A DNA stretch of 64,000 bases from Diplonema japonicum (lineage: Eukaryota > Euglenozoa > Diplonemea > Diplonemida > Diplonemidae): contig OZ025677.1 in assembly GCA_964019335.1 (NCBI GenBank), positions 62,001 to 126,000 of the forward strand. The letters run 5' to 3'. The notes under the pieces are model-generated. The model worked only from the letters and a program-made list of their open reading frames with translations. It was not told the DNA's origin and did not search any database. Positions 1 through 10,050 of the stretch are shown here, piece by piece. Made by a program: the position numbers and the translations under genes. Positions within the stretch are counted from its first letter, which is position 1. The number at the start of each line of letters is the position of its first letter.

Positions 1-1755
1 TTTTCATAAAAAAAAGATGGAATGGAAAGATATTGAAGATCTGCGTTAAATGCGCTATTTGTATCCATCTGAAACCTCATAACTTCATCCCAGAACGGGG
101 TGCCGAGACACTGGGTAACACCAAAAATGGGCATTTTCCGGATTTCCATGATTTTTCCATGATTTTTTCCCTCTTTTTTTTTTTTTTTTTTTTTCCGAGT
201 CACTATGCCTTATCAAAATCAACATGCCAGCACACAACGGGAGCAGTTCCCGTCGACCTGCAATGTTCATATGGGTTAAATCCACCTCTCTACCTCAATC
301 CTCGTTTCTTTTTTATTTACCAGAACCGCGATGACGATGTAGTTATGGGTCCGGTTGGGTCCTACGAAACAGGTGGCCACCTTTCTGGAGAACGGATGGT
401 TTTTTTGATGCACTCGTTCTTCCGTCGCGTCCCAGTGGCCTCCCGCAGTCCGGCGGTTCAGAGGCTGGCAACGGTCCTGCGAGCAGACGCTGCTGCAGCG
501 TTCTACGAGCAGCAATCGCAAGCCTTGCTGCCTATGCCTCGCCGCCGTGCACTTCTTCTCCGCGTACATCACCAGTCCATCCACAGTCGCTGCTCACCGC
601 GGAGCTGGGTCGGGTACCGCGTGTCCCTGGACACCGAGTTCTCGCGGTCCAGGCGTAGTTCGCGTCGCTCTTGCACGCCGCCGCGTCCGTCGTCACTGTG
701 CACGTTGCGACCGGCTTGCACACGGGCGTCCACCGCCGTGTCCCTCTGGGCAGTCTGCATTCGGCGCCTTCAACCACTTCTCCCGCACGAAGATCGCTCC
801 ACAGGGCTTCGGGTCGCATTTGGTCCCGTCCCACTTGCACAGGAGGCTCGGGTCGCTCGTACAGGCCCTCTGGTCGATCGTCCCCATCGTCGTCGGGTTC
901 GGTCCCAGCCCGGGGTACTCGTGGTGTGCTCGTGGTCACACGGGAAACGGATGGCCTGGTGTGGAAACCAGCACTGGTGTGACGTTTGCAACCACCGATC
1001 CCAGACGGTGACCAGCATAACGGAGCATGCATGGGTAAAGAACGTATTGAAAAGCAAGCAGTACACAGAGTGAAGTGAGAAGGCCTCCCGTCTGCCACAG
1101 CCCACCACAGGATTTTCCCAAGCGAAAGTAGTTCAAAGCAAAGGAATGTGCCGGGATGGTGCAACAATACCTCCTAAAATTGTGACCGTCGTGACGCCAG
1201 AGCAGCTGGAAAAAGGAAGAGAGTGCTCACCTCCAACCCCTGGGATGACCCCCCGGGTAAGCGGAAGTCCAGAAATGCTCAGCACGATGCGGAAGGTCAG
1301 CCTTCCCGGCCAACGCCAAACCGAGAGTGCATACCTCTGGCACCTTGGACACAGCTACGGCACGAGGTCTCTTCTCCTCGAACCAAATTGCCTCCCTGCC
1401 TTGCACAACTCCATGTAAATGTTTCTCGCCCAGATGCCGTCCATCTCATTGCGACAAACAGTCACCGCAGGCACCAGAACAGTGAACACCCCCATGCACA
1501 CTGAGATTTTAGCGAGTTTCGCATGCATGATTTCCAGGAAAAGCAAATGAACTCATGGCATCCGGTCGATGCACCTCCATGGGTCGAAAACACTAAATAT
1601 TTAGTGGAATGAACGCAAATCTTTCAAATGCGTACCTCGAATCAAAAAATAACCTCAAGACTCAGCATGTTTGACCCAATGCCAACAAAGACCCAAAATC
1701 GAAAAATTTCGAAAATCAATTACCCCCCCCCCCCCCCCCCCTGGGCGTCTAAGGG
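1..1755 (+). mobile_element. piggyBac-like element A, left end outside window
   Basis: Bases 1-238 match the left subterminal region of the complete piggyBac-like element at 53.2-54.7 kb (both share the stretch around 'aatctgcgttaaatgcgc' and 'cttcatcccagaacgggg'), and 1558-1755 match its right end, finishing in AAGGG followed by TTAA at 1756-1759. By comparison with that copy, about 80 bp of the left end lie outside the window. The interior (about 239-1557) is unrelated to the transposase in the other copy: it is GC-rich and holds host-like coding fragments on the minus strand. A TTAA target and a CCCTT terminus are hallmarks of the piggyBac superfamily. This copy has no transposase and can only have moved in trans. 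Confidence 0.72.
276..1528 (-). pseudogene. Captured Cys-rich, possibly secreted, gene fragments inside piggyBac A
   Basis: On the minus strand an ATG at 1528 opens a 57-codon frame (to 1355) whose first 24 residues look like a signal peptide (MHAKLAKISVCMGVFTVLVP). Further in, open segments rich in cysteine occur in different frames: around 887-693 (CKWDGTKCDPKPCGAIF), about 770-600 (CKPVATCTVTTDAAACK) and 584-276. They are not in one frame. A possible intron (GTGAGC to a pyrimidine tract and CAG) lies at about 1225-1200, but I could not build one continuous reading. I recognise no family. It could be a decayed host gene fragment with introns, or a real multi-exon gene. Its GC-rich composition contrasts with the AT-rich transposon ends on both sides. 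Confidence 0.3.
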
Positions 1756-2011
1756 TTAAAGTTTTTTCTTTTTTGTTTAGGCAAAAGTTAAAAGACTCGT
1801 TCTTTGCAAAAAAAGAAAAGAATAAAAAAGAGAGAGAGGAAAAAAGAGACGAGAAAACTCTTCTAATCCCTTTCTTTGCCCCCCCCCCCCCCCCCCGCCC
1901 CTTTTTTTTGTCACATCAAGCTTCATCTTTGTCTCGTTTGTAAAAAAGAGACTTCAAAAAAAGAAGAAATATAAAAAAAGTTATACAAGTTCAGTGTTTT
2001 TTTTTTTTTTT

Positions 2012-3260
2012 TTAACCCATAACACTCCAAGGCGCAAATATTTGTCGTTTTGAAAAATCGTTTTTTTCTCTAAGTACTTTTTCGTCCCCACGACCCCTGG
2101 ATCTCCAAGAACGACTATAGTGAGGAGTTATTTTCAACTGCAATTCATATTGCACTGCATCACTTTACCTTGTTATCCACCCACCAAGTGGGTCCCAAAT
2201 TCGAGTGGATAGGCGAAAAAACGCAAAATAACGGGTGTGCAGACTGTGTCCAAAAAACGCAAAGGTAAAGCCAAAACAGCTACGGACGAGGTCCAACCTT
2301 CATGGGTAAGGGAGTTGGTACCCATAGAGACCATAAAATAGGCCGGTGGGGGGGAAAAAAGCTGTCCCGTGGTACGCAGAAACCTGACGACGCAAAATGA
2401 TTATTCCTTCGGTTTTTTGATAAGAAGTTCACAGACGTCATCCAAGAAGAGACAAACAAGCATAAGGACGCTGAGATTGATAAGATTTCGACCCAGGACT
2501 CCACCGCTTTCTCGGATTGAGCATTATAATGGGTTTGCGGCGTGCCCAGAATTAGCAAACGTATTGGTCCACAGGACCCATGAAAATCCCCCTTTTCAGT
2601 AACACGATGCCCAGGAGACGCTACCATGAAATTAAAAGTAGCCTCCACTTCACTCACACAGAAGAGTCAAACGGTGATGTGTTGTGGAAGACACGAGGGT
2701 TTCTGGACAGAATTGGTAACAAGTAGGCAAAAACCACAGTGCCAGGAAAATATTTAAGCATTGACGAGACACTCGTACCGTCACGGGGCAATTGGGGGGG
2801 CTTGGGGTCTACTGTCCTCTCAAACGTAAGAGATATGGCATAAAAATAAACTGCCTAAACTGCGTGAGCACGGGTTATCTTTCGCGTTTTCACATCCACG
2901 CCACCAAAATCGAGGGGCACGCACTTGAAGATTTCAATGTCGTGGAAAAGGTGGTGCTGGGGTTAACGGGGAATTTTCGGGGAACGACAACACGGTAGTT
3001 TGCAATAACTACTTTTCGACTGTGGGTCTGGCCGAAGCCCTGTGAAAAAACTGTGAGGGGGCTTGCATTTCGTTGGAGTGTTGCGGACTCTTCTGGTGGG
3101 CCCTAGAAGTGACAATAGTTAACTGCCTTGCACTTTAAATAAAATATGGTTAGGGTTCAGCCAAAGAGATACAAAACCCTGGCTGCTTTTAAAGAGCGCT
3201 TTCGAGAGAGCCTAAATGATGGGTCCAGTGTTGCAAAAACACCACTCCCGGCACCCAACT
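2012..3260 (+). pseudogene. Decayed piggyBac transposase (element C)
   Basis: A TTAA at 2012-2015 is followed by CCCATAACAC, a plausible left end. From about 2390 to 3250 the plus strand encodes broken pieces of a piggyBac DDE transposase: around 2758-2990 a segment reading S-DETLVPSRGQ, then RYGIKINCLN, STGYLSRFHI and KVVLGLTGNF, which follows the order of the family's catalytic core (first Asp in the SIDE/SMDE-type motif). Stops and frameshifts interrupt it repeatedly. No matching right terminus was found, so the right boundary is approximate. It is more decayed than the 53-kb copy. Confidence 0.6.
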
Positions 3261-4082
3261 AGTGGAGCACACACACCCGACACCCCAGATTACACCAAAC
3301 GTGACCACCAACCACTCAAAGGGGGCAACTCCAGGTTCTGCAGGTTGAAAGGATGACACAAAGCACACAATCTACAAATGCTACACCTGAAACCAACACC
3401 TCTGTCCAAATAAGTGCTTTTTTCGTACCACTCTTCCATCACCCCAAAAAGGCCTCTTGACGATTTCGAGGCCGATATTCCACCCGCAAATAGGCACTTC
3501 TCTCGGTCTGAGACATCTGAGGGGTCCTGATGCTGCCTTTTTTGTCCCAAGATGCTCAATTTACACCCCCCCGTGCACAACCCATTTTGACATGGTCGTT
3601 TTTGAGCACCCTACGGCCATTCAACTCTTCATCCCCTTTGTATTTTTATTAATTTTTGAACTTTTTTTTTAATTTTCCTGGTCCAAAAAACCCGTTTTAC
3701 CTGCAAACGGGGGTTGAATGCTGCCATTTTTCCCCTCAGATTATGAAAAGGAGCAAAAAAGGGACGCATCGCTGGTGCACCCAGGTTCCTCAGGTAGTTC
3801 ATCGAGTTCAGCCGCATCCACACCAGAAAGCCCAGGGAGGCTGACATGATGGAGGACCGTCGAGCCTCTGGTCCCTTTATAGCCGCCTGAACCATACCAT
3901 GAAGCATAAGCACAAAACTGTACGACTTTTTTTTTGACTGCCCAGGTTGACAATCTGGGCCTCGGAATCTGATTTTCACGAGCGAAGCGAGGGAAAATCA
4001 CCCCCTCGGGACAGATTATCAGCCGCGGGAAATAAAGTCCACTTTATTTTTCATAAATCAATAGTTATTTTTTTTTTTCCCA
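3261..4082. other. No gene seen
   Basis: No convincing coding region. It may contain more of the decayed piggyBac C element. A short inverted repeat (GATTTTC at 3971-3977 and GAAAATC at 3993-3999) is the only local structure I noted. Confidence 0.4.
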
Positions 4083-5070
4083 TCACTCAGGCCTTCTTCT
4101 AATGGAGAATTCAGAGTCGTCCAGCGTCTTAGGGTCAGTGCAACAGAGCGTGTGGCCGTAGGCAGAGACGAGGGACGGCATCTGGTCTTGTTTGCGACCT
4201 TGCTGGAGAAGGGTGAGTTGGGTACCGCGTGAGGAATGGGGGTGCCTGGGCCGGCTCCCACCGGGCTTGAGCTGTATGAAGTGAGGAGCCTTCACCAGCG
4301 CCGTGACCTCTGCCTTGTGCATAGCGTTCATATCTGACGCGTAGTTTGTGAACCGTTGCTTCACACCTTTTATGTTGCTATCGGAAACCCTGTTCAGCAT
4401 TGCTATGTTGCAGCGCATCTGTGCCTTTACAAACGAGAGTTCCAGATCATGCTTCTGATCAACGAGGTGTTTTGCTTTGTCCAGCTGTGTGAGGCGCGCC
4501 GTCGATATCTTGTTGAGCTCTTGTTCTTCGAGAAAATCTACCTTCCGCTTGCACATATCGGATTCTGTGAAGTCCTTGTGGACCCTGAGCCGCTGCTCGG
4601 CGTTTTTTAAATCCCTGACCTGTCCGGACAGGACTATCGTTGCCCTTTTGCTTTTTTCCGTAAGGGTTGTTTTTGCCCAATCCGCGGTTTGCCGTTGCTT
4701 CTCGCTCAGCGTTTCTATTTTCCGTTCCCACGCGTTGCTCGCATTCTCTATGATCTTCTGTTTCTTCCCGATTTCCTGCGAGACGGCGCGGAACCTCGCT
4801 TTTTCCAAGAGGCTCCTCTCCCTTGCTTGCCGTGCCTGTTCCAGCGATATCCCGGCTGCCCGCCGATCGGAGACCTCTTTCTCTATCTCAGCTGTTAGTG
4901 TTTTTGCGTCAGCGTACTTTCTTTGAGAGATCTTCTGTGATGTGTAATTTTGATTTTGATTTTAATTTGATATGTAACCCACCCCATACCAGTTCCCGCA
5001 AGGCAAGTAGATGACCGAGTTTATCATCAGAACTTGATGATTCTCCTTTGCTGGTAATCGTAGATTCCAT
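4083..5070 (-). CDS. Coiled-coil protein, two exons (about 310 aa)
   Basis: Exon 1 is 5070-4990 (ATG, 27 codons). A 55-nt intron (4989-4935, GTATGG...CACAG) joins it in phase 0 to exon 2 (4934-4083), giving about 310 aa. Splicing is needed because the unspliced frame stops 30 nt into exon 2. The spliced frame runs directly into the long frame in the order KISQRKYADAK, EIEKEVSDRRAAG and RARFRAVSQEIG-type heptads. Residues about 30-230 are charged and helical with a coiled-coil pattern, and the last 60 residues are Ser/Arg/Pro-rich and probably disordered. I do not recognise the family; a cytoskeletal or flagellar scaffold is possible but unsupported. It lies about 0.8 kb downstream of the kinesin gene in the same orientation. 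The C-terminal tail ends in SIRRRPE. Confidence 0.72.
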
Positions 5071-5892
5071 TTTACTCCCTTTTTTTTTTAATTGGAGGGG
5101 TGAGAGTGAGTTTGTAGAGGTTGTACGGCACAACGAGAAGGGGGAAAAGAGGGGGGGGGAAAAGGAAGCAGAGGGGGGGGGGGAAGAAAAAGAGAGAAAA
5201 AAAAAAACAGAGTTATTTTTTTTGTGTGGGGGAAGTGAAGGAAAAGAAAGAAAGAAAAAAAAAAAAAACATGAGAAAGGGTGAGGGGAGGTTCGGGGGGG
5301 TTTTTTTTTTCAAATCTCATAACATAAAATACAAATTTCCCAGGGCTTTGTATTTGACCTTGAAAAGGAAAATAGAATGGACCCATCTTTCCCCCCCCCC
5401 CCGCCTCCTTTCTTTTTTTCTTCTTAACAGATAAAGAAACCTTGGGGGGGGGGGGGGGAGATCAAAAACAAAGATAACTCATATTTCAATTTTTCTTCTT
5501 CTTACATATTTTTTTTTTCTTTATTTCTCTTCTAATGTTCCTTTTTTTTTCTTCCTTCTTTTTTTTTTAAGCCACACAAATAAAAAAAAGGGTAACAATT
5601 ACTAGAATCACCAATTACTAGAATCATATCATTTCTTGCAGGGGGGGGGGGAAGAAAACGACAAAAAAAGAATATAAAATAAAAAGAAATTGTGCTTACA
5701 AGAGGGGGGTTTTTTTTCTAAAGAGAACGGAGTGAGAGGGGACAACATAATATAAATTTCGGGCATATCGCTATGGGGGGGGGGGGGGGGGGGAACTTCG
5801 CAAAAAGAAGAAAAAAAAAAAAAAAGTGGGGACACTAAAAAAAGGAAAAGGATACTTCATTCCACTTAAGGAGGAATTCTTTTTTTTTTTTT
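5071..5892. other. Low-complexity intergenic DNA
   Basis: Between the kinesin stop and the next start codon there are only homopolymer runs of A, T, G and C (G runs of 10-17) and purine-rich tracts. Frames here are Lys/Phe/Pro artefacts. Polyadenylation and splice-acceptor signals must lie here, but I cannot pinpoint them. Confidence 0.6.
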
Positions 5893-6129
5893 TCACACGA
5901 AACTTTTCGACCTTGAGAAAGACCGCGGGGATGCCTGCTGCCTTGACGAAGGACCGCCACGAGGCGAAGTGTAGCCATTTGTTGCATGGCTTCTTGGCGA
6001 CACACCGCCAAATCTAGGAGACGGGAGGGGCCCGGTTTTGTTAGACGAATACATTACACCCCCGTTTGACCATGTCCGTTGGTCAATAGTGTGAGAGCGC
6101 TCAAACGACTTCTGACTGAACTGCTTCTG

Positions 6130-6167
<38 letters not shown>

Positions 6168-9060
6168 CCCCACACCTCCGACCTCCCCGAAGGGAAAAAC
6201 CTAAATGACACAAACTGACGCAAATCCTCGTGATCAGACTCTTTCGCTTCGGCTTCCTCCTTCAGATCCATACTCTTTGCATGCATTTCGCTCAATTCTC
6301 TTGTAACAGAGTCATTTTCACTTACAAGCTGCTCCGCTTCCCTCTGTAAAGTCATGTTATGCCTTTTCAAATCGGATATCTCAGCGGACTTCATCCCGTA
6401 GACCTGCCTCGATGTACCCGCTGCTTTCTTCATTTCATCGATTTCGACAGCAAGGAGTTCGAGTTCATCGTGCATAATGCTCTTTTGCTGTTCCAGCTGT
6501 TCGCACAATTCTTTCTTTTTCTCCGCTTCGTTTTGTACCGAGTCGAGGCGAAGGCTGGAATGCCTGCAGCGTTCTTGTACCATATGTGATTCCTTTGCTT
6601 TTCTTTCAGTCATCATGTAGAGCGTGCTTTGGTGTTTCTTGTATTCGGTCTTCCTCAGCAGCAGATCAGAATCGGACACTTTCTTTTCCTGCTGTGCTTC
6701 TTTGATCTGTTGTGTGACTCGTTCCTCCCTGTCTCCTCTGTAGGAGTCTGTCTGCAGGTACTCCCTCTCTGCTCCCTTGATCCTGTCCTCAAGTCCGATG
6801 TTGTCGCGCTGAATATCACGCATGAGCTGCTTCTTCCATTCTAGTTCCAAGTGGGAGTGGCTGATCCTGTTGGAGGTGGCCTGCAGCTCTCTCTCCATCC
6901 GCTCCTTTGAGGAGCTGGTCTTCGTTTGTTTGAACGCCTTGTGGAAGGCCAGCGCAAACTGCTTCCTCTTCACCACAAGCATCTCCTGCCTGAACGCTTC
7001 TTTGCGGTCCTCCACCTCTTTGTTCGTGATCCTGATCTCTTCCTGCAGTTTTTTTTTTCTTTTGAAAATATTGCGTACCTGTAAAAATTTCTCGGCTTCC
7101 AGTTCGATCTTCTTTGTGAAGGCTTGCTTTTCAACTTCTTTCGCCTTTTTTTTTTTTTTTTTTTGAAAATAAATTTTATTTTGAAAGGGGGGAAAAAAAG
7201 AAATAATGGTTGGGGTACCTGTTCTTTAATCTGTTCCATCTCCTCGACTCTCGTCTCGATCTGCTTCATCTCGTTCTCGTGTTGCTCCTCTACGTTCTCC
7301 TCCTTGAGCTGCTCGATCTCCTTCTCCTTCTGTTGCTTCTCCCTCTCCTTCTCGGACACCTCTGTGTTGAGGACCTCGTTCATGCTGTTGATCGCTTGCT
7401 TGTCGTCGTTCATCTTGGTGAACTCGGTCTCGAGGTGGTCCAACTCTGTTTGCATGGCCATTGAAGACTCGGGGTTCATCGCTTCCTCTGATTCAAGTCG
7501 AATACGAAGCTCCTCCATCTCCTTCATCATGGCGGAGACAACTACAGATACCTTCTGCTCGTTCACACGAACTGTGTTGACGATAGCCTTGGCTTTGAGC
7601 GCGTACCGAAGAGTGTTGATGGAGTCCTCTCTGTTATATTCAGCAGGGGATACGGTGGCGATCATCATTGTTTTGGAGTTTCCTCCAAGAGACTCCGACA
7701 GGATCCACGTCAACATCGCGTCACGGTACGGCGGGACAACCTTCGGCTGCCCTTTTTTTTTCATCGAATTTTCGATCAACGCGTCGATAACACGGCGAAG
7801 CGTTCCCAACGAGAGGTTGATACGGGTGGCTTCTGTGAAACGGTCTCCTGCGGCACCGGACATTTTGATCCTTTCAGATCCTGCGAGATCGACTAGGTTT
7901 ATATGTGCGTATCTTTGAACTCCTTTGGCACGGTTGCACGCTTTGACACAGATTTGAAAGATGGCGTGGGATCTTGATGATGTTTCGTTCATTTGTGTGG
8001 CGGCTGTGGCGCGGTGCTCCATCCCGAAGAGCATGGCTTTCTTGACATCATCTGCGCACGTGATACCCTGCTCCTCACCAAGACGGTTCAACCCTTCCAC
8101 AAACGTCCCAACTGTCGGGGACTGCCTCACCCGGAGGGAATGGTACCCTGCGTTTTCATCGCTTGCGGCAACCATGCTGGCTTTTTTTGTGGGCGCGACA
8201 GATTTTCTTCTGGTGGGTGCAGCGTGGTTTCCAGAATTATCCTGGTCGAGTATTCCGCCTACAGTCTGACGGCGTTTTGTCAAACGGGAGTCTGGCGGGT
8301 TGTGTTCAGCAGAGCGGGGTTCCGCCGCCGCGGATTTCCTTCTTTTCGGTTTGTCGTGCGTTTTCGAACCGCCTTCCTGCGGGGAAGCTTCTAGTAGTTG
8401 TTGTTGTTGTTGCGGTTGTTGTTGTTGTTGTTGCTCTTCCTTGTCTTTAAGCTCTTTTTTGGTCGATGCCCGCCGGGATTTTTTCCTCCCGAACGACCCG
8501 CTCTCCGCCTCACCAAATAAATCCTTCACGTTCTCATTGTAAATCTCCATGAAACTGATCTCTACACTATACCTGTAACCCCCGAATTTCCTCTTGTCCT
8601 GCCCGATTTTTTCAAGCTCCGAAAAAAGGTTCTCGATAAGAAGCGGTGCGACTCCAGGATCGGACTGGGAGCCGAGCATGGTGTGGGTTTTTCCTGAACC
8701 GGTTTGTCCGTATGCAAAAATGCAGGTGTGATAACCCTTGAGGCATGCGGTGACAGCGGGCAAACCGGTACTTTCGAATACTGTTTTCTGTGATGCAAAT
8801 GGCTTTGAAACGTGGGTTTGTTTCTGCGAGGGTGGTATTGACCAAAACGTTTCGTGGAACTCGAAGGCTTCCTTAACCATGCCGTCGGGGTCTACAACGT
8901 CCACCCTGTTTTCGTGCATGCTGATGACAGAGATTGGGACGTCGTGGTCATTTTCCCTCTTGAGCTCCTTCGCCGAGAAGGGCCTCACACGAACCATGAC
9001 CTTGACTGCATCTTTCTCGCCTTTTCCCTTCTTGATCTCCTGGCCTTCGTCACGCTGCAT
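5893..9060 (-). CDS. Kinesin-3-like motor protein, 3-4 exons (about 990 aa)
   Basis: An N-terminal plus-end-type motor: P-loop GQTGSGKT at residues 118-125, switch I NETSSRSH at 358-365, switch II DLAGSE at 391-396. The loop-12 lysine cluster (KKKGQPK), the following YRDAMLTWILSESLGGNS and the RQSPTVGTFVEGL strand resemble kinesin-3 (KIF1/Unc-104). About 125 residues of low complexity with poly-Gln interrupt loop 8 (about 185-308). Coiled coil follows the neck. Exon 1 is 9060-7219. A 74-nt intron (7218-7145) must be removed, in phase 0. A 36-nt GTACGC...TGCAG segment (7078-7043) may be a second intron or 12 extra codons. A third intron (about 6211-6127) would add a Ser/Pro/Arg-rich tail ending at 5893; that last junction is the least certain. 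No FHA or PH domain was seen. Confidence 0.88.
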
Positions 9061-9063
9061 CTT

Positions 9064-9120
9064 TTTTTATTTTTTATTTTTATTTTTATTTTTATTTTTA
9101 TTTTTATTTTTATTTTTATT
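9064..9120 (-). repeat. (AAAAAT)n leader repeat before the kinesin ATG
   Basis: Read on the gene strand, about nine AAAAAT units end in AAAAAAAG directly before the kinesin ATG. It is a microsatellite and probably part of the 5' leader. Confidence 0.85.
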
Positions 9121-9499
9121 CTTTTTTTCTATTTTTCTCTTTTTTTTTAAAAATATTTTTTCTTCCCCCTCCCTCCCCTCCTTTTTTTTTTGTTGTGCTG
9201 CGGACAATTTTTGGGATACAAAAAAAGCACGATTCCGTGAATAAAAATAAGTAGGGGGAGGAGGAGGAGGAGCGGGGGGAGGAAGTAAAAAAAAAAAAAA
9301 AAACGGGGGGGTGAGGGTGGGGGGGGGGGGAAATAATAAAGATCCTTTTTTTTTTTACAGGGAAACTATCGCCCCCCTGTAAAAATTCAAAAAAAAAAAC
9401 ATTTTTTTTTTTCTTTTTATGACTATTTTTTTTTGCTGTTGCACAAGCAAATAGTTTAACAAATTTTAACAAAAAAAAAAAAAGAAAAAATAGAAGAAA

Positions 9500-9550
9500 A
9501 AAAGCTGCGAAAGTTTTCTGTTTCCTTTTTTGCTTTTTTCTTCTTCTTCT

Positions 9551-9584
<34 letters not shown>

Positions 9585-9660
9585 CCTTGCTCGGCACAAG
9601 TTGCAATAGTCATAAAAAAAAAAATCATTTTGAAAAGATTTAAATTTGTAAAAGAGAAAT
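9500..9660 (+). repeat. Dispersed repeat R2, interrupted copy
   Basis: Shares 'aaagctgcgaaagttt', 'ttgctcggcacaagttgc' and the 'aaatcatttt' tail with copies at 16655-16820, 17040-17100 (3' part) and 46684-46812. A T tract has expanded between the first two blocks. It has no coding capacity; retroposon origin is likely but unproved. Confidence 0.55.
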
Positions 9661-9854
9661 TATTCGAAAAAAAAAAAAAAAAAAAAAAAAAAAGGAATAC
9701 CATGACTCAGTTATCTCAGGGGCAGTCCTGATTAAGAGTGCGTGCGCCTGCCACCATTTTGCATATGAGCATCCAAAACTGATGGAACGGGCTTGTAAGA
9801 ACAAGAAAGTGAGAAACATGGAAAAAAAAGTGTCCTCCCACTGCGCCGCTTTGT

Positions 9855-10050
9855 GGTACCGCGGGTCAGTGGCAGTATCAGTGTAGCCACTGACGTCTTC
9901 TACGGGAGCACACCTCAACGTAGCGGTGGGGCAGCGAGGTATGCCGCAGCAAAGGAGGCCTATCTGCGTGATGAGAGTAACTAGCTTTAAGGGGAGGTGT
10001 CGTTACTCACCTTGGATTTGGGGCCCGAGGGCCACAAGTCTTGCTGCCCC
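9855..10050 (+). ncRNA. U4 snRNA-like gene
   Basis: At 9866-9895 the plus strand reads CAGTGGCAGTATC, then GTAGCCACTGACG. This closely follows the 5' part of U4 snRNA (family pattern CAGUGGCAGUAUC-GUAGCCAAUGAGG). The next bases can form the U4 5' stem-loop kink-turn that binds the 15.5K/Snu13 protein: an upper stem CGT/ACG, with the TGA and GGA strands in the places of the UGA/GA sheared pairs. Further 3' are hairpins (AGGTG...CACCT at about 9994-10012) and GGATTTGGGG, a possible Sm-like site. The start and end are estimates; the U6-pairing stem I region and Sm site are not certain. U4 pairs with U6 in the spliceosome, which fits the cis-introns seen here. It is the only gene on the plus strand. 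Confidence 0.6.

Noticed and set aside
33-1073. Long plus-strand frame of 346 codons at the left edge
   Set aside because: It crosses the piggyBac end and the GC-rich insert, has no motifs and includes a poly-Phe run; open only because of base composition.
9116-9703. Long Lys/Phe-rich frames here and at many other places (13.8-14.3, 19.9-20.2, 20.6-21.1 kb)
   Set aside because: They translate homopolymer A/T tracts on either strand and have no domain-like sequence.
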